A stretch of DNA of 64,000 nucleotides. Origin: Agapetus fuscipes (taxonomy: Eukaryota; Arthropoda; Insecta; Trichoptera; Glossosomatidae). Location of the stretch: positions 3,096,201 to 3,160,200 of the forward strand of contig OX637359.1 of assembly GCA_951799405.1 (NCBI GenBank). Direction: 5' to 3'. The position numbers and the translations under genes are program-made. Every line of letters starts with the position of its first letter. The first letter of the stretch is position 1. This document shows positions 1-11,155 of the stretch, piece after piece. The notes below the pieces were generated by a model. That model saw nothing but the letters and a program-made list of their open reading frames with translations. It was not told where the DNA came from and searched no databases.

Positions 1-250
1 AACATTGCTCATAGTTCATAGAAATAAGCTCTCCTCTTTCTTCTACTTCCTGCAACACCTTTTTGTTGGACATCATTTCAACCCAAGATTTATTTTGCAT
101 TGTGTACTTCATTCATCTCTTTGTTAATAATAAATACTTACATTTGCCACCAGATGTGAGATAGCCGCTGGGCAGGACATAGACAAACAAGATGGCATCA
201 ACACGGCTGGTTTCTACATTGAACTCGGAACAGCTCAGGTTGGTAGCCTT

Positions 251-640
251 TTGCAGCTCTCCAATTATCTAAGGGTGAATAACAAAATGATGTTGGAAAG
301 GAGGATGCGGGGAATTAGCCTCAGAGATAGGGTTCCAAATCAGGAGATCCGTAGATGCACTATTGTCACTGATGTTATACAGCGAGTGGCCTGCTTAAAG
401 TGGCGCTGGGCTGGTCACGTTGCAAGGCTAGACCACGACAGGTGGCCTAAAAGGATTGTCCAGTGACTTCCCAGGATGTCCAAGCGGGGACTGGGGAGAC
501 CCCAACTGGCTGGACTGCATTAAGGGAACTGCAGGCAGAGGCTGGTTGAATGCAGCAGCTGATAGACAAACATGGAGAGGATTGGAGGAGACCTACGTCC
601 AGGAGTGGACTGAGAAAGGCTGAGGAAGAAGAAACAACAA
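251..640 (+). pseudogene. 3' fragment of an RTE-like LINE reverse transcriptase ORF
   Basis: Translation gives the C-terminal landmarks of RTE-type non-LTR polymerases: SLRDRVPNQEIRR, then LKWRWAGHVARL and DRWPKR, then after in-frame stops a remnant reading like EETYVQEWTEKG at about 585-628. Intact relatives continue with a GRP-type linker and a final YVQQW-like motif, and decayed versions of both are visible. The piece is 5'-truncated and broken by stop codons, so it is a dead insertion. This lineage differs from the other RTE-like pieces in the window, which carry an RWFGH/GRGRPRKVW signature. Confidence 0.7.
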
Positions 641-1040
641 TATGGCCTTTTATCAAATACTAGCAGTATCTGACAAGTTTCATTACTCCATTTAGGCATT
701 TGTTGTTGTGTTTCGATCGGCACCAAACTTCACAGGAAGCATTCCATGATTATTCTACTTGTTTCCTGAAAAAATCTAAAAATTTCAAGTACACTGTTTC
801 TTAGTAGTCACATTAATATCTGTGTGCTTTTGGTCCTATGTATGTTTTACCAAGAAATTGCTGGTTCGAGCCCATAGCCTGGTTGGGCACAATAACATAG
901 AGTAACAGTAAGCACCTGTTATTGAAGAGGCATTCACTTTGTAATTGTTTCAAAATATAGTTTTATCTTTATCTTTATGAAAACAAAATTGTTTTACTTT
1001 TAAGTAAAAACAAAATGGTTTTTGATTATATATATATACA
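630..1040. other. unannotated AT-rich stretch
   Basis: No open frame, RNA-like structure or repeat match that I can support. It separates the RTE fragment from the first LINE 3'-end copy. Confidence 0.5.
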
Positions 1041-1041
1041 A

Positions 1042-1165
1042 GGATCTAATCTAATCTAAGCTGCAAAGATATATATCATTTAAGATTTATATTAAATGCA
1101 TTCCCACAAGCAGACATGTATAATTTCGCGCTAACACATGCCGCATGTGGACCTGCAAGGATAAT
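1042..1165 (-). repeat. LINE 3'-end unit, truncated copy
   Basis: Minus-strand copy of the dispersed unit that ends in TTAGAT-type repeats. Only the 3' half is present, from the tail to the GTCCACATGCGGCATG region. Confidence 0.85.
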
Positions 1166-1182
1166 TTATTTATAAGGTACTC

Positions 1183-1425
1183 ATAATAAAAGAGCGCCGT
1201 TTTTGTGTGTGTCACACCTCAAGGGCCCTCTCAAATCACGGATAAGATTTTTTGTAAAGATGCGTCTTTAGTGCTCCTTTAAAGACACCAACAGTTTCTG
1301 CCTTCCTCACATTAGGTGGTAGTCTGTTCCACTCCATTGGGCCCTTAAACCGGAAAGCACAAAAATGATTATGGCGAGTATATTAAAATTTCACAATCCG
1401 TTTGCATCTTCAGGTGGCTAAATTC
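1183..1425 (-). mobile_element. CR1/L2-like LINE 3' end
   Basis: Antisense copy of the last part of a non-LTR polymerase ORF plus its 3' UTR. It shares the sequence around GCGCCGTTTTTGTGTGTGTC and the 'GGTGGTAGTCTGTTCCACTCC' block with the larger copy at 51690-52300, where a 163-aa polymerase C-terminus is readable. 5'-truncated. Confidence 0.7.
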
Positions 1426-1654
1426 AGGTATTTATTAAGCCCACGGAATGGAATTTTATATACTCGCCGTAATTGTTGTTATTTTTATCTTTCATAAACG
1501 GGGTTTACTATTGCAGAGTTAATTTAGAATATAGCATTGCTCTTCTATTCTCATGAATCTTTTTCCATATTAATGATGTAATATTTTACTTTTACTCTCT
1601 TTTTACACTAGGCACATTCTGCCCGGCTTATCTATGGATTACTGGATTATTTGA

Positions 1655-1962
1655 CCAGTCCGTAGTCTAGTTAACATTTCTGACTCGTAAATGGAAGGTT
1701 GTCGGTTCAAATCCCGGTGGAGCACAAAAAATGTTCCATTTATATTTTCAATTATGCTCTTCGCTGGGTTGAGAAATTAATAAACCTTTACCAAAGACCG
1801 GTCATCAAAAGGTCAATCCAGCCTTACAGAAACTGGGTCTTGTTTGAGAATCGGCGCTCTCTACAGCAATGACCAAGCCCGCAGAGGGCTCTTGAGGTGT
1901 GATTCACACAAAAACAGCACTCACCAAAGAAATCATCCTAATATTATTATTCTTGCCGGACA
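1655..1962 (+). mobile_element. tRNA-derived SINE (SINE-B)
   Basis: Starts with a tRNA-like head (CCGTAGTC A-box region, GGTTCAAATCCC B-box), followed by a GGAGCACAAAAA junction, a body that includes ACTGGGTCTTG, and a 3' tail with the CTCTTGAGGTGTGATTCACAC block and an ATT microsatellite. About 308 bp and close to full length. The tail matches the CR1/L2-like LINE 3' end. Confidence 0.88.
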
Positions 1963-2189
1963 GACTGTCTTTGAAAGCCTTCACACATCCCCACACCCTA
2001 CTAGACTTGTGACCTGGTAATCCATTGACAAACCAGGCAGAATACGTCCAGTCTGTGATGGCTCTTAGGCTCGGTATTTTCAACATTAACTTTTGTGACT
2101 TTACCCTGATAAAAAGAAACTACCCGCACAATTTTCGTTTAGAATAAAGTTGCTGTGATAACGTTGAAAATACCAGGCTTTATTGTGTG

Positions 2190-2243
2190 TTGTTTGTTTG
2201 TTAGTTTGGCGCTTGGAGCTCGTTTGCGTCCATTCTCTCTTAA
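2190..2243 (+). repeat. duplicate of a splice acceptor and exon start
   Basis: About 50 bp (TTTGTTAGTTTGGCGCTTGG and flanks) repeats, with a few substitutions, at 2503-2550, directly upstream of the coding exon. The two copies bracket the LINE 3'-end insertion at 2245-2493, so this looks like an unusually long target-site duplication that left a decoy acceptor. Confidence 0.65.
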
Positions 2244-2244
2244 A

Positions 2245-2493
2245 AATCTAAATCTAAGTTGCAAAGATATGTATCATTTGAGATTCATATTAAATGCATT
2301 CCCACATGCAGACAAGCATAATTTCGCACTCACACATGCCGCATGTGTACCTACAATATAAAAACCCAATCTCAAATAAACATAAACCCTGCAACTCTTG
2401 CCGACCTTCCCTGAAACAGGGGTGACATTGGCAAAGTGGACCATTTTTTACAGTATGGGTGGTCAGTCTCATGCCAACCTATAAGTCAAGGAA
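2245..2493 (-). repeat. LINE 3'-end unit, full-length copy
   Basis: Full dispersed unit in antisense, from the AATCTAAATCTAAG tail to the CCTATAAGTCAAGG 5' boundary. It sits between the duplicated acceptor sequences just upstream of the membrane-protein exon. Confidence 0.9.
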
Positions 2494-2526
2494 TAATAAT
2501 GGCTCTTATTGTACATTGTTTGTTAG

Positions 2527-2766
2527 TTTGGCGCTTGGGGCTCGTTTGCCACGTGGGTGGGACTGACGGTGTTTGCCGTGCTGAAGCTTTGCCGCTACCA
2601 CCAGCTGGAGAACGTGCGCGTGTCCATGTACAGGGAGAGGCAGCGGCTCATCAACGAGGGCGGCTCTCCCAGTAGCTCTCTGCAGAGGGACGAGCCGGCC
2701 GCCACAGCAGCAGCAGCAGCGGCCGACAATAGCGCCTCTCCCGCACACACCGCCAACCAGCCTTAG
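2527..2766 (+). CDS. terminal exon of a small membrane protein (TMEM179-like?)
   Basis: After a plausible acceptor (TTGTTAG ending at 2526) an open frame reads FGAWGSFATWVGLTVFAVLK, a hydrophobic membrane segment, then a basic tail (CRYHQLENVRVSMYRERQRL) and an Ala-rich low-complexity end, stopping with TAG at 2764-2766. GC content is well above the surroundings, as expected of a real exon, and AATAAA follows at about 2895. There is no ATG before the membrane segment, so upstream exons must lie elsewhere, probably left of the window. The pattern of a last membrane helix followed by a charged cytoplasmic tail reminds me of TMEM179-type proteins, but that is a weak recollection. The repeat at 2190-2243 could act as an alternative acceptor. 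Confidence 0.55.
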   Translation, partial: FGAWGSFATWVGLTVFAVLKLCRYHQLENVRVSMYRERQRLINEGGSPSSSLQRDEPAATAAAAAADNSASPAHTANQP

Positions 2767-2918
2767 CTGACCAACATCAACACCATATTCGAGTGGTACA
2801 CTTGATTCATTCATTTTTAATAATATTTCCTAACCTGTAGTCCGTGGACATATTTATGGGAGTCCGCAGTCACATCTCTGGACCATCTAACAACAATAAA
2901 TAAATCCCGTCTAAAGTT

Positions 2919-3203
2919 TTGTTCAAGCAATCTCATTCAGCATTGAAATGTTATTTAAAAAAATCCTCTTCAACAAGTTTTTGGGTGAATGTAAAGAAAG
3001 ATTATAAGGAAACAATATCAGAAAAAGCAGTGAAAAATTTACTGCTTTTCTCAACCACATACCTCTGTGTAGAGGTATTCTCTGCTCTTGTTTATTCTAA
3101 AAACACTTACAGAAACAGATTACAAGTGGAATCTGATCTGAGACTGCAACTTAGAAGCAGCATCAACCCAAACATCACTAATTTAGTTTTAAAAAGCAAC
3201 TCC
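2919..3203 (+). pseudogene. hAT-type transposase C-terminus (ZBED5/FAM200-like)
   Basis: Open frame with the hAT dimerisation region: FWVNVKKDY, ISEKAVKNLLLFSTTYLC, FSALVYSKNTYRNRL, then SDLRLQLRS and INPNI. This order is typical of the C-terminal domain in ZBED5/FAM200/SCAND3-like proteins of hAT origin. The BED finger and catalytic core are missing, so it is a fragment. A LINE 3'-end copy begins directly after it, and AT-rich sequence at 3600-3670 resembles the 3' UTR of such elements. Confidence 0.75.
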
Positions 3204-3457
3204 AATCTAATCTAATCTAAGTTGCAAAGATATGTTACATTGGAGATTCACATTACATGCATTCTCACAACCAGACACGTACAAGTTCGCGCTTGCACAT
3301 GCCTCATGTGAACCTACAACATAAAAACCAAATCTCAAATTGGCATACATCCTGCAACTCTTGCCGTCCTTCCCTGAAACAGGGGTGACATTGGCAAAGT
3401 GAACCATTTTTTTACAGTATGGGTGGTCAGCCGCATACCAACCTATAAGTCAAGGAA
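3204..3457 (-). repeat. LINE 3'-end unit, full-length copy
   Basis: Antisense copy of the subfamily with ACATTGGAGATTCACATTAC near the tail; tail (AATCT)n at 3204-3222. Confidence 0.9.
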
Positions 3458-3696
3458 CTTCACCACAAGAACCAAGCTTCACAATAATTAACCGAGATGG
3501 TGTTGCTGTGGTGCGTTAATTATTATTAACATATTTTTATTTTTGCATTTGTAGGACTAAAATAACTGGTTCAAAATGTATTGCTGGTTTTTTTTACTAA
3601 GGAGGTTCTTGAAAATTGTGCTTGATTTCCTAGGGATCCGCGACTGAAAAAGGTTAGGAAACGCTGATCTATAATATATTGTTAAATATAATGAAC

Positions 3697-3946
3697 TCCT
3701 TGACTGATAGGTTGGTATGCGGCTGACCACCCATACTGTAAAAAATGGTTCACTTTGCCAATGTCACCCCTGCTTCAGGGAAGGTCGGCAAGAGTTGCAG
3801 GGCTTATGTTCATTTGAGATTGGGGTTTTTATATTGTAGGTCCACATGCAGCATGTGTAAGCGCAAAATTATGCATGTCTGCTTGTGGGAATGCATTTAA
3901 TATGAATCTCAAATGATACATATCTTTGCAGCTTAGATCTAGATTG
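3697..3946 (+). repeat. LINE 3'-end unit, full-length copy
   Basis: Sense copy from CTCCTTGACTGATAGG to CTTAGATCTAGATT. With the preceding copy it forms an inverted pair about 240 bp apart. Confidence 0.9.
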
Positions 3947-4195
3947 ATGAATCATTTCATTTTCACACTGAATAAGCCCATCGTAGATATGGGCGAAACG
4001 TCCAGAAGCTCCAGCCCCCATAGACAGCGGCAACAAATCCTGGAAAGCAAATGACGAATTATTTATTTATTCTGGAATGTTTTTTCATCTACGAAGTGTA
4101 TGTTTTGTTATAAACGAGGCGTACAGAATCAAGGGTTTCCAATTTAGGATTCTTTTTCAAAATGAGAAATCTCAAAACATAGACAATGATTCACA

Positions 4196-4365
4196 CAACA
4201 ATCACTTTATTTGGGCTATGTAGCCGTGGTCTGGTTGATTCTTTTCGGACAGTTTCGCCCATTGCTCCGATGGGCATTATCAGCGGTTGGCTAGTCGCTG
4301 TGATCTTCTTACAGGATCGGCCGGCAAAGAACCGGCTGTGAAAGCTTCAATGTACAATAGACAAT
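4196..4365. repeat. single arm of a foldback element
   Basis: Matches one arm of the large foldback at 49412-49886: CAATCACTTTATTTGGGC, the TTCGCCCATTGCTCCGATGG block, and a terminal AAGCTTCAATGTACAAT. Only one arm is present. Confidence 0.65.
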
Positions 4366-4534
4366 GATGTTCTCTTTGTGTCAATATATATTTATTTAAC
4401 TTTTGAAGAAAATCCCCCTTGGTTCTATACGACACAAATATTGTAAGTCATTTGATTATAATCATATAAATGTTAGTTATAATTTAACAAAATGTTAAAA
4501 TTTATGTAACTGGATCTTTGTCTGCATTCCTGTG

Positions 4535-4585
4535 TCAGGTGACCAGAGCCTGTGCAGAGTTGCCTCTGCTTCTCCTGTTAATATA
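4535..4585 (-). repeat. remnant of the RTE-like LINE 3' end
   Basis: CCAGAGCCTGTGCAGAGTTG matches the last coding bases of the RTE-like copy at 39130-39180 in the same orientation. Confidence 0.4.
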
Positions 4586-4699
4586 TTTTATAGTTTGTCT
4601 CATCCATCTATGATTCATCAGAGCATACTGGATGATATAAAGTACACTTTGTGTGTGTCTTTTTTCGTGTATTATCATCTATTGATCTTTTAATCCGGA

Positions 4700-4745
4700 T
4701 ATGTGTCTGCTTATGGGAATGCACGTAATATTAATCTTAAATGTA
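4700..4745 (+). repeat. LINE 3'-end unit, short remnant
   Basis: GTGTCTGCTTATGGGAATGC and the following block match the distal part of the dispersed unit. Confidence 0.5.
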
Positions 4746-4752
4746 ACAACAT

Positions 4753-5003
4753 ATCGCACACTTAATCATAAAGAGCAATAACTCAAAAAATAATAATATT
4801 GGGAAATCACGTTTGAAGTTCAGACAACCAGTACAACTTGTATGGGATGAAAAAGGCGACCGATGTTTTATCTCAGTCATATTCGTCCAAATTGAACGGC
4901 TGTCGCATTCTACCTATTCTTCTCGCATTGTTCTTGCGTTTTATTACAAAATCTCGATTTTCCCAATTTTGGAGTTATTGCTCTTTATTATTAAGCGTGC
5001 GAT
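4753..5003. mobile_element. MITE, about 250 bp, TA-flanked (copy 1)
   Basis: About 30-bp terminal inverted repeats (TCGCACACTTAATCATAAAG at the left, the complement at the right), each next to TA. A second copy in the opposite orientation lies at 31304-31553. The interior has no convincing protein; the 73-aa frame across it is explained by the repeat. Tc1/mariner-type by TSD and size. Confidence 0.8.
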
Positions 5004-5009
5004 ATATTG

Positions 5010-6660
5010 CATCTTAGATTATAAACCATATTAAATATTTTAACATCTTGCTATCCTATTTGAATACACATATTTCCTTTTTCTATGTACACTAGATAGT
5101 CAACTATCCAAAGTGTAAAATATATGTTTGATCCAAACTAATGATGTACATTTCTTATTAAAAATAGTGAATATGGAAGAATTTAATATTCATTTTAAAT
5201 AGAAACTGAACGCCTTGTAGAAGGCATTTTTTTTTATCAGCAAACTCAATGAAATTTCCACAATGGACTCTTAGATTATTTTATCGGCTGGCAAACATCA
5301 TAGATGTATGTGTCAAGGGTCCAACTGGTCGGTCCCTCCGGTGCTTGTTTGGCTTATCTACCATTAGACTCAAAGATGACCTTAAAGGAAATTGTCTTAC
5401 CAATCACATTCTACACAATCTGAGCTAAGAAAAATAATATAGATCACAATGTGAGAGCTGTTTTTAAAATTTTCAAAATCAATTTCCAGCATTCACGAGG
5501 CACATAGGTCCAGTATGCATATAAACATTTCTGATGTGAAATTACATCTGTTGGAGATAAGACAAACAAGCGCTAAAAGGACGAAAGTTATTAATAAGCG
5601 TTTGTCCTAGCAACCCAGCCTTGCGATGTCACAACTTTCTTGATATTGTCAAATATGCGGGCCTCATTGAAATCATGTTATTGCAATCGATCAAAGTATT
5701 CTGTGTAAGCATATTTTGGTAATGTATTTTCACATGTAAATAATATATTTTTCAATGTTTTTCTGGGTTCACTTTCTTTATATTTTTTTTATTACAAATA
5801 TTATACCTAAATTAATTATTTTTGTGATATTTTTATTTTTCAAAATTATCACTCATAGAAAATATTAAATTTTATCATGAATGTGAACGTATTTATGTAA
5901 TGCATTTAAAAAACAATATATATTCAATAAATGGACACTTGATAAAAATGTAGAATGAGATGAATGTATAGAAATTAAAAGAAAATAATTTTATTTGGTT
6001 CTGTATGATTCATTTAACAGTTTTTTTATGATATTCAGATGGTTTCATGTATGAAATAAATCTAGTATATCTCTTGGTTTGTACAGCTTCATTGAGATAG
6101 CCAAAACATACCTATTATTTTAAGGAAATTTAATTAGGAGTGTAGAAAATCATATTTTTGAATTGTTAGATGAAAGGATTTACTTACACTTTACTTATTC
6201 TAAATAATTATACTTATTGTACTCTTTATTACACAGATAAATCAAAGTGTTAAAGACAAGACATAAAATGATATACATGTCATATTTCAAATGTAAATGA
6301 CCTAATTTTATTTTATGTAAAAATTCTCAATAATGTATTTTATATGAAAAAATAAATGTTGATTATGGATTATTTGAAAATTCTGGTGGAAGAAATATGT
6401 CATTCGGCTTGATCAGTACCAAATCTGATCGCTCATTCATATAAAACTACGTATCGTTAAAAATAATGTAATGCCTGTGTTTTCTCTCACGGCTCAATGC
6501 TGTAAACTAGAAAAAATAATTGCAGACTATGTACCTATATTCAATTCTCATTTATTTTCAGTCAGAGGTTGTATGGTCAATAAGGGATATTACCTTGCAG
6601 TCATGCGCCATTCTCATGAAGTAATATGAAAAACAAAAAACTCTATAACTCAAATACGAG
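5010..6660. other. AT-rich intergenic stretch
   Basis: No coding frame with family features, no tRNA-like head and no match to the other repeats. Short A/T runs only. Confidence 0.5.
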
Positions 6661-6669
6661 TTTTAGGCT

Positions 6670-6938
6670 TACACGGCCGGCTGATGATGCTTTCCGGGAT
6701 CTGTTGCCGTGGTCTATGGGAGCTGGAGCTTTCGGACGTTTCGCCCATTTCTATGATGGGCTTCTTCAGCGTGAAGTATGATGATGATGATCTTAAGTAT
6801 GATAATGATGATGATGATCTTGATCAAGATCATCATCATCATCATACTTCACGCTGAAGAAGCCCATCGTAGAAATGGGCGAAACGTCCGGAAGCTCCAG
6901 CTCCCACAGACCACGGCAACAGATCCCGGAAAGCATCA
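6670..6938. repeat. foldback (hairpin) element with GAT/ATC simple repeat at the loop
   Basis: Two arms of about 120 bp in inverted orientation: left GCTTTCCGGGATCTGTTGCC to GCTTCTTCAGCGTGAAG, right the complement, joined through (GAT)n/(ATC)n around GATCTTGATCAAGATC. The arms carry the GCCCAT...ATGGGCGAAACGTCC block, which resembles the motif in the arms at 4240 and 49496. Confidence 0.85.
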
Positions 6939-6999
6939 CTCTAGCACTCCCAGATTTGTTTTGGAACTAGTCATAGATACACCAAGATAATGCGCCAGC

Positions 7000-7355
7000 C
7001 CACAAGTCGGAAAGGAAACAAAATGGAAAATGATGAGTAAATAAATAGGTACTTGACAAGAATTATTAAGTCACCTTGTTTTAACAGACCTGCATATCTT
7101 TTTATCGCTTTGAGGTTAACAAAACAATTGATCCATTGCAAGTGTCAGATATAATGTATAATAAAAATTGTGATAACTTTTATATTGAAAAATAAAACTT
7201 ACATTTAATATTTTTATTTTATTAGATAGTTTTTAGAGATACATGTAATAAAGAATTTAAAAGTTGACTTTGTTTTAATGATTACAACTGCAGGAGTCAC
7301 TATACATTTTTAGATATGGCAACACAAATGTAGATATGTCAAACAGACTTGGCCA
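7000..7355. other. unannotated stretch left of the THAP/YqaJ element
   Basis: AT-rich with no gene or repeat that I can support. Confidence 0.45.
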
Positions 7356-7677
7356 TTAGGGTAATTGCAATGGTGAGCAATATGGTTGAAAACGATATTT
7401 TTGTGTAGATTATAAGTCAAGGATCTCAACTATATTTTTTTAAGTGGTAAAATTGGGCTTTTCATTTTTAATTTTGTAAAATAAAATGCCGACAAATCGA
7501 GTCCAATTCAAACGCGACGCTATTGGCTGGAGCTCGTGTGACGTCATTGGATCCAAGTGGCGTGAGTGACGTGTGTTTGTAGTATTAGAAAGCCGGCTGT
7601 CAGTGTAAAAATACGTGCTATTATCAAGCTTCCGAGATCCGACAAACTTAATATAAACTCACAACAAACCTTGAAAA

Positions 7678-9864
7678 ATGTCTTCGAAGTATCATAAATA
7701 TTGTGTAGTTCCGATGTGTACAAATACGTCACGTGCAACACCGGATAAAAAGTTTTTGCGGATGCCCCGCGATCCAGCTATCCACAAAAAATGGTGTCTT
7801 GTGATGAAGCGAGACAAACTTCTGTCTTCCAAATCTACCCGCTTCATTTGCGAAGACCATTTTAATGTAAGTTATAGTATTTTGTTGTTATTTAATTGCA
7901 TACCTATTTATAAAATATGTTATTTCTACATGCCTTCGTAAATAAATCACGTGGCTCAAGAAATGGCATGTGAAAACGCTGTCAAACGTGTCAAAATTTA
8001 AATCGATTTGTTTTTGACAAATTGATTAGAAACTCATAGTTTTTTTTGTCAGTAATGATCAAAAACATCCTCAAATATTGTTTGATTCCGTAATTTATAA
8101 GAAACAAGTGTTAACATAGCAAAGTTTTTGTACTTGTTTCTTTAGGAAGGCAGCAATGGACTGGAATGTAAATATAATATTTTCTCATCGGCCAAAGGTC
8201 ACAGGTCTATGGGACTAGACCCCTTAGCAACCTATAATAAAATATAAGCTTGCCTTTGCCATGACAACCCGGCTGTGTGACATCACAACTTTTTTATCCT
8301 AGAAGTTTGTGTGCATACTTAATAATAATATATTGTCATGTACTAACGTGCCTAACCTACCTTTTTACTTTTTGTTGTAGTAGTTGTGTGAACTACATGC
8401 TCTCATATTATGTTATTTATATTTTTACAGCTCCAGGACGACTTGGAGAACTTTATGATGGGCAGATTGATGGGAAGCAATATGCGCCTGAAGAAAGGAG
8501 TTTTGCCGCACAAATTTGAGTGCCAAAAAGCTAAAAAGACTGTGGATAGGAAAACCGGCGAGATTAGAAAAAGAAAAATGCTAGTGATGGAACTTTTAAG
8601 AGAAGCAAGTCTGAACGCTACAAACTCTGAAGCATCCACATCAGTTGATGTGGATGCTTCCGCATCCGTTGATGTGGATGCTTCCGCATCCGTTGATGTG
8701 GATGCTGTGGAGCAGTCAACGCATCTGACTTCTGCTCCATTGGATAAAGCAGTGCAGGTGAATATGGTACCCACCTACAGGAGCAAAGCAACCAACACCT
8801 TGAATGTGAGACCCCCGACCACTCACAGTAGCTGCTCACCGATCAAGGGGAAACCTGTGGAATCTCCTCTGGAAAAATTGAATGTGGAAGCTGTCTATTC
8901 ATCTTCCAGTTCAGACCCTGAAGATAGTGATTCTGATCTTTTTGTGGACTATGGTAGTGGCTCGGATTTTGAAGACAACAATATGGAAATGGACGCGCTT
9001 AACGTTGAGATGAAAAGAGGTTATATTTTGCTTGTGCAACGCCAACCTCAACTGTATTTAGGCATTCCAAAAGAAATGTACCATGTATTGGCTATTCTGC
9101 AAGATACAGTTTGTGCACCTATTATAGATATAATGATTTGCCTAAAGAAAATTAGGTTGAATTTTTCATATAAAGTAATAGGTGCACATTTTGGAATGTC
9201 AGATTCCTCTATATGTCGCATTTTTAAGAAAACGATTCCCATTTTATCAGGGGTACTCAAAGAGTTGATTATATGGCCATCTGCAAAACTCGTAAGGTTG
9301 GAATTGCCCATTGCATTTCGAGCTCGATATAGGAACGTCCGTTCCATTATTGATTGTCTTGAAATTCAAATTGAGAAACCAGGCAACTCGCTGCACCAAT
9401 CATTAACGTGGTCTGAATACAAGGCCTGTAATACGGTAAAATATCTAATTTCTTGCACTCCAGATGGTCTCATTAATTTCTTATCATGTGGGTATGGAGG
9501 CCGAGCAACCGACTCTACTATTGCTCAGGACTGTGGCTATTTCGACAACATCGCCACAGGAACATGGGTGATGGCAGATCGGGGGTTTAAGAATATTTCC
9601 CATATTTTAGAGGAAAAGGGTGCTCACCTTGTTCGCCCTCCAAGCGTGCTGCAGAAAAGTACCCTTAGCCAAAACGAAGTTAAGGAAGCAAAGCGAATTG
9701 CCGCTTTACGTATTCACGTAGAACGTGTGATAAGCAGAGTGAGAGAATTTCATATGCTCACTATGCATTCAACTATCGACCACAACCTCGTGAATCGCTT
9801 GGATGAAATTATTGTGATTGCTTGTGGTCTGATCAACTTGCAAAAATCATTGATCAAAGTTTAG
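7678..9864 (+). CDS. THAP zinc finger plus DDE_Tnp_4 (IS5/Harbinger-like) transposase
   Basis: Two exons, 7678-7866 and 8431-9864, joined in phase 0 through GTAAGT and TTTTTACAG, giving 540 aa. Residues 1-90 form a THAP C2CH DNA-binding domain: Cys9, Cys14, Trp39, Cys58, His61, then after the junction a VLPHKF motif in place of the usual AVPTF. An acidic, Ser-rich linker follows, with a 24-bp repeat encoding DVDASASV. A helix-turn-helix-like part (KVIGAHFGMSDSSICRIFKK) precedes the DDE_Tnp_4 core: Asp371 (IIDCLEIQIEKP), Asp446 (MADRGF) and Glu494 (HVERVISRVREF), a D-47-E spacing normal for Harbinger/IS5 relatives. No frameshifts or stops. Expected role: nuclear binding to the element ends and cut-and-paste transposition. 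The start is the first ATG before the THAP domain. A domesticated host gene is possible, but the flanking ends favour a transposon. Confidence 0.88.
8636..8708 (+). repeat. 24-bp coding tandem repeat
   Basis: About three units of GATGTGGATGCTTCCGCATC plus four bases, encoding DVDASASV within the acidic linker of the transposase. Length variation here would stay in frame. Confidence 0.85.
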
Positions 9865-9904
9865 AAGGGTTAGCCACCCTTAGACATTACTTTTAAAATT
9901 CAAT

Positions 9905-10685
9905 TTTTATTTTCAGTACTTATATTTAACCTTTATGCTTGTGAGCTTATGACTGATATTACTTTTTAAATCTCAAGTGTTTTTATTTACCTTGGTCGCT
10001 TTTATCTATTTTACACCATTCAACTCTTCATTTCACTTGTATGACTGATATTCTTTTTAAATCTCAATGTGTTTTTATTTACCTTGATAGCTTTTATCAA
10101 ATTTTTACTATTCAACTCTTCATTTCACTTGTGTGACTGAGATTATTTTTGAAATCTCATGTGTTTTTATTTAACTTGGTGGCTTTTATCAAATTTTTAC
10201 TATCAACTCTTCATTTCACTTGTATGACTGAGATTATTTTTTAAATCTCATGTGTTTTTATTTAACTTGGTGGCTTTAATCTATTTTTTACCATTCAACT
10301 CTTCATTTCACTTGTATGACTGATATTCTTTTTAAATCTCATGTGTTTTTATTTACCTTGATAGCTTTTACCTAATTTTTTACCATTCTACACTTCATTT
10401 CACTTGTATGACTGATATTATTTTCAAATCTCATGTGTTTTTATTTACCTTTATTTCTTCTATCAAATTTTTACTATTCAACTCTACATTTCACTTGTAT
10501 GTCTGAGATTATTTTTTAAATCTCATGTGTTTTTATTTAACTTGGTGGCTTTTATCTATTTTTTGCCATTCAACTCTTCATTTCACTTGTATGACTGATA
10601 TTCTTTTTAAATCTCAATGTGTTTTAATTTATCTTGATAGCTTTTATCTAATTTTTACTATTCAATTCTTCATTTCACATGTTGC
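9905..10685 (+). repeat. 92-bp minisatellite, about 8.5 copies
   Basis: The anchor TTTCACTTGT recurs at 10031, 10123, 10214, 10306, 10398, 10489, 10581 and 10673, a steady 91-92-bp spacing. Each unit contains TGACTGATATT, an AAATCTCATGTGTTTTTATT block and ACTATTCAACTCTTCA. Copies differ by scattered substitutions. It lies between the 3' ends of the two convergent genes. Confidence 0.93.
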
Positions 10686-10950
10686 TTACTAAGTTACATT
10701 TACTATCTAATCTAATCTAATACTATTCTGGTCAATTTTTCTGAATCTCACTTTACATCTGTTGCAACATGTACATAATGAGTATTAATGTTTGTATTAA
10801 TAATGGAAAGCCTTTTTTATTAATAAAATACACTTCAATCAACAACTTCTTTATTTTTATTAGAAAAACCAACAGAAAGATGATACATTTAATAAGAACA
10901 TATGAAAAACTCCAATACCAGGTATTGTTAAGTAGTGCATTTTTACATTA

Positions 10951-11155
10951 TAATCTAAATGGTAAAGATACACATGACTTTATGATTCATATTAAATACA
11001 TTTCTATAAGCAGGCATATTGTGTTAGTTAACGTTTACATAATATGCTGCATGTTCATTAACAAAATAAAGACCCAAATCTAAACTGAATGCACAAGCCC
11101 TTAAACTTGACGCTCTTCCCTGGAACAGAGGTAATATTGGCAAGTGAACCTTTTG
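10951..11155 (-). repeat. LINE 3'-end unit, old degraded copy
   Basis: Antisense; TAATCTAAATGG tail and CTTCCCTGGAACAGAGGTAA still match, with many substitutions. Confidence 0.7.

Noticed and set aside
4813..5034. 73-aa protein at 4813-5034 and related frames at 31312-31494
   Set aside because: Entirely inside the TA-flanked MITE copies; the similarity comes from the repeat, not from a conserved protein.
8145..8160. Extra exon of the THAP gene starting after TTCTTTAG at about 8150
   Set aside because: Joining 7866 directly to 8431 already gives a continuous THAP domain in phase; nothing between them adds a conserved part.
8403..8774. Minus-strand frame of 123 aa with STSTDAEA repeats
   Set aside because: Antisense of the acidic repeat in the THAP-DDE transposase.
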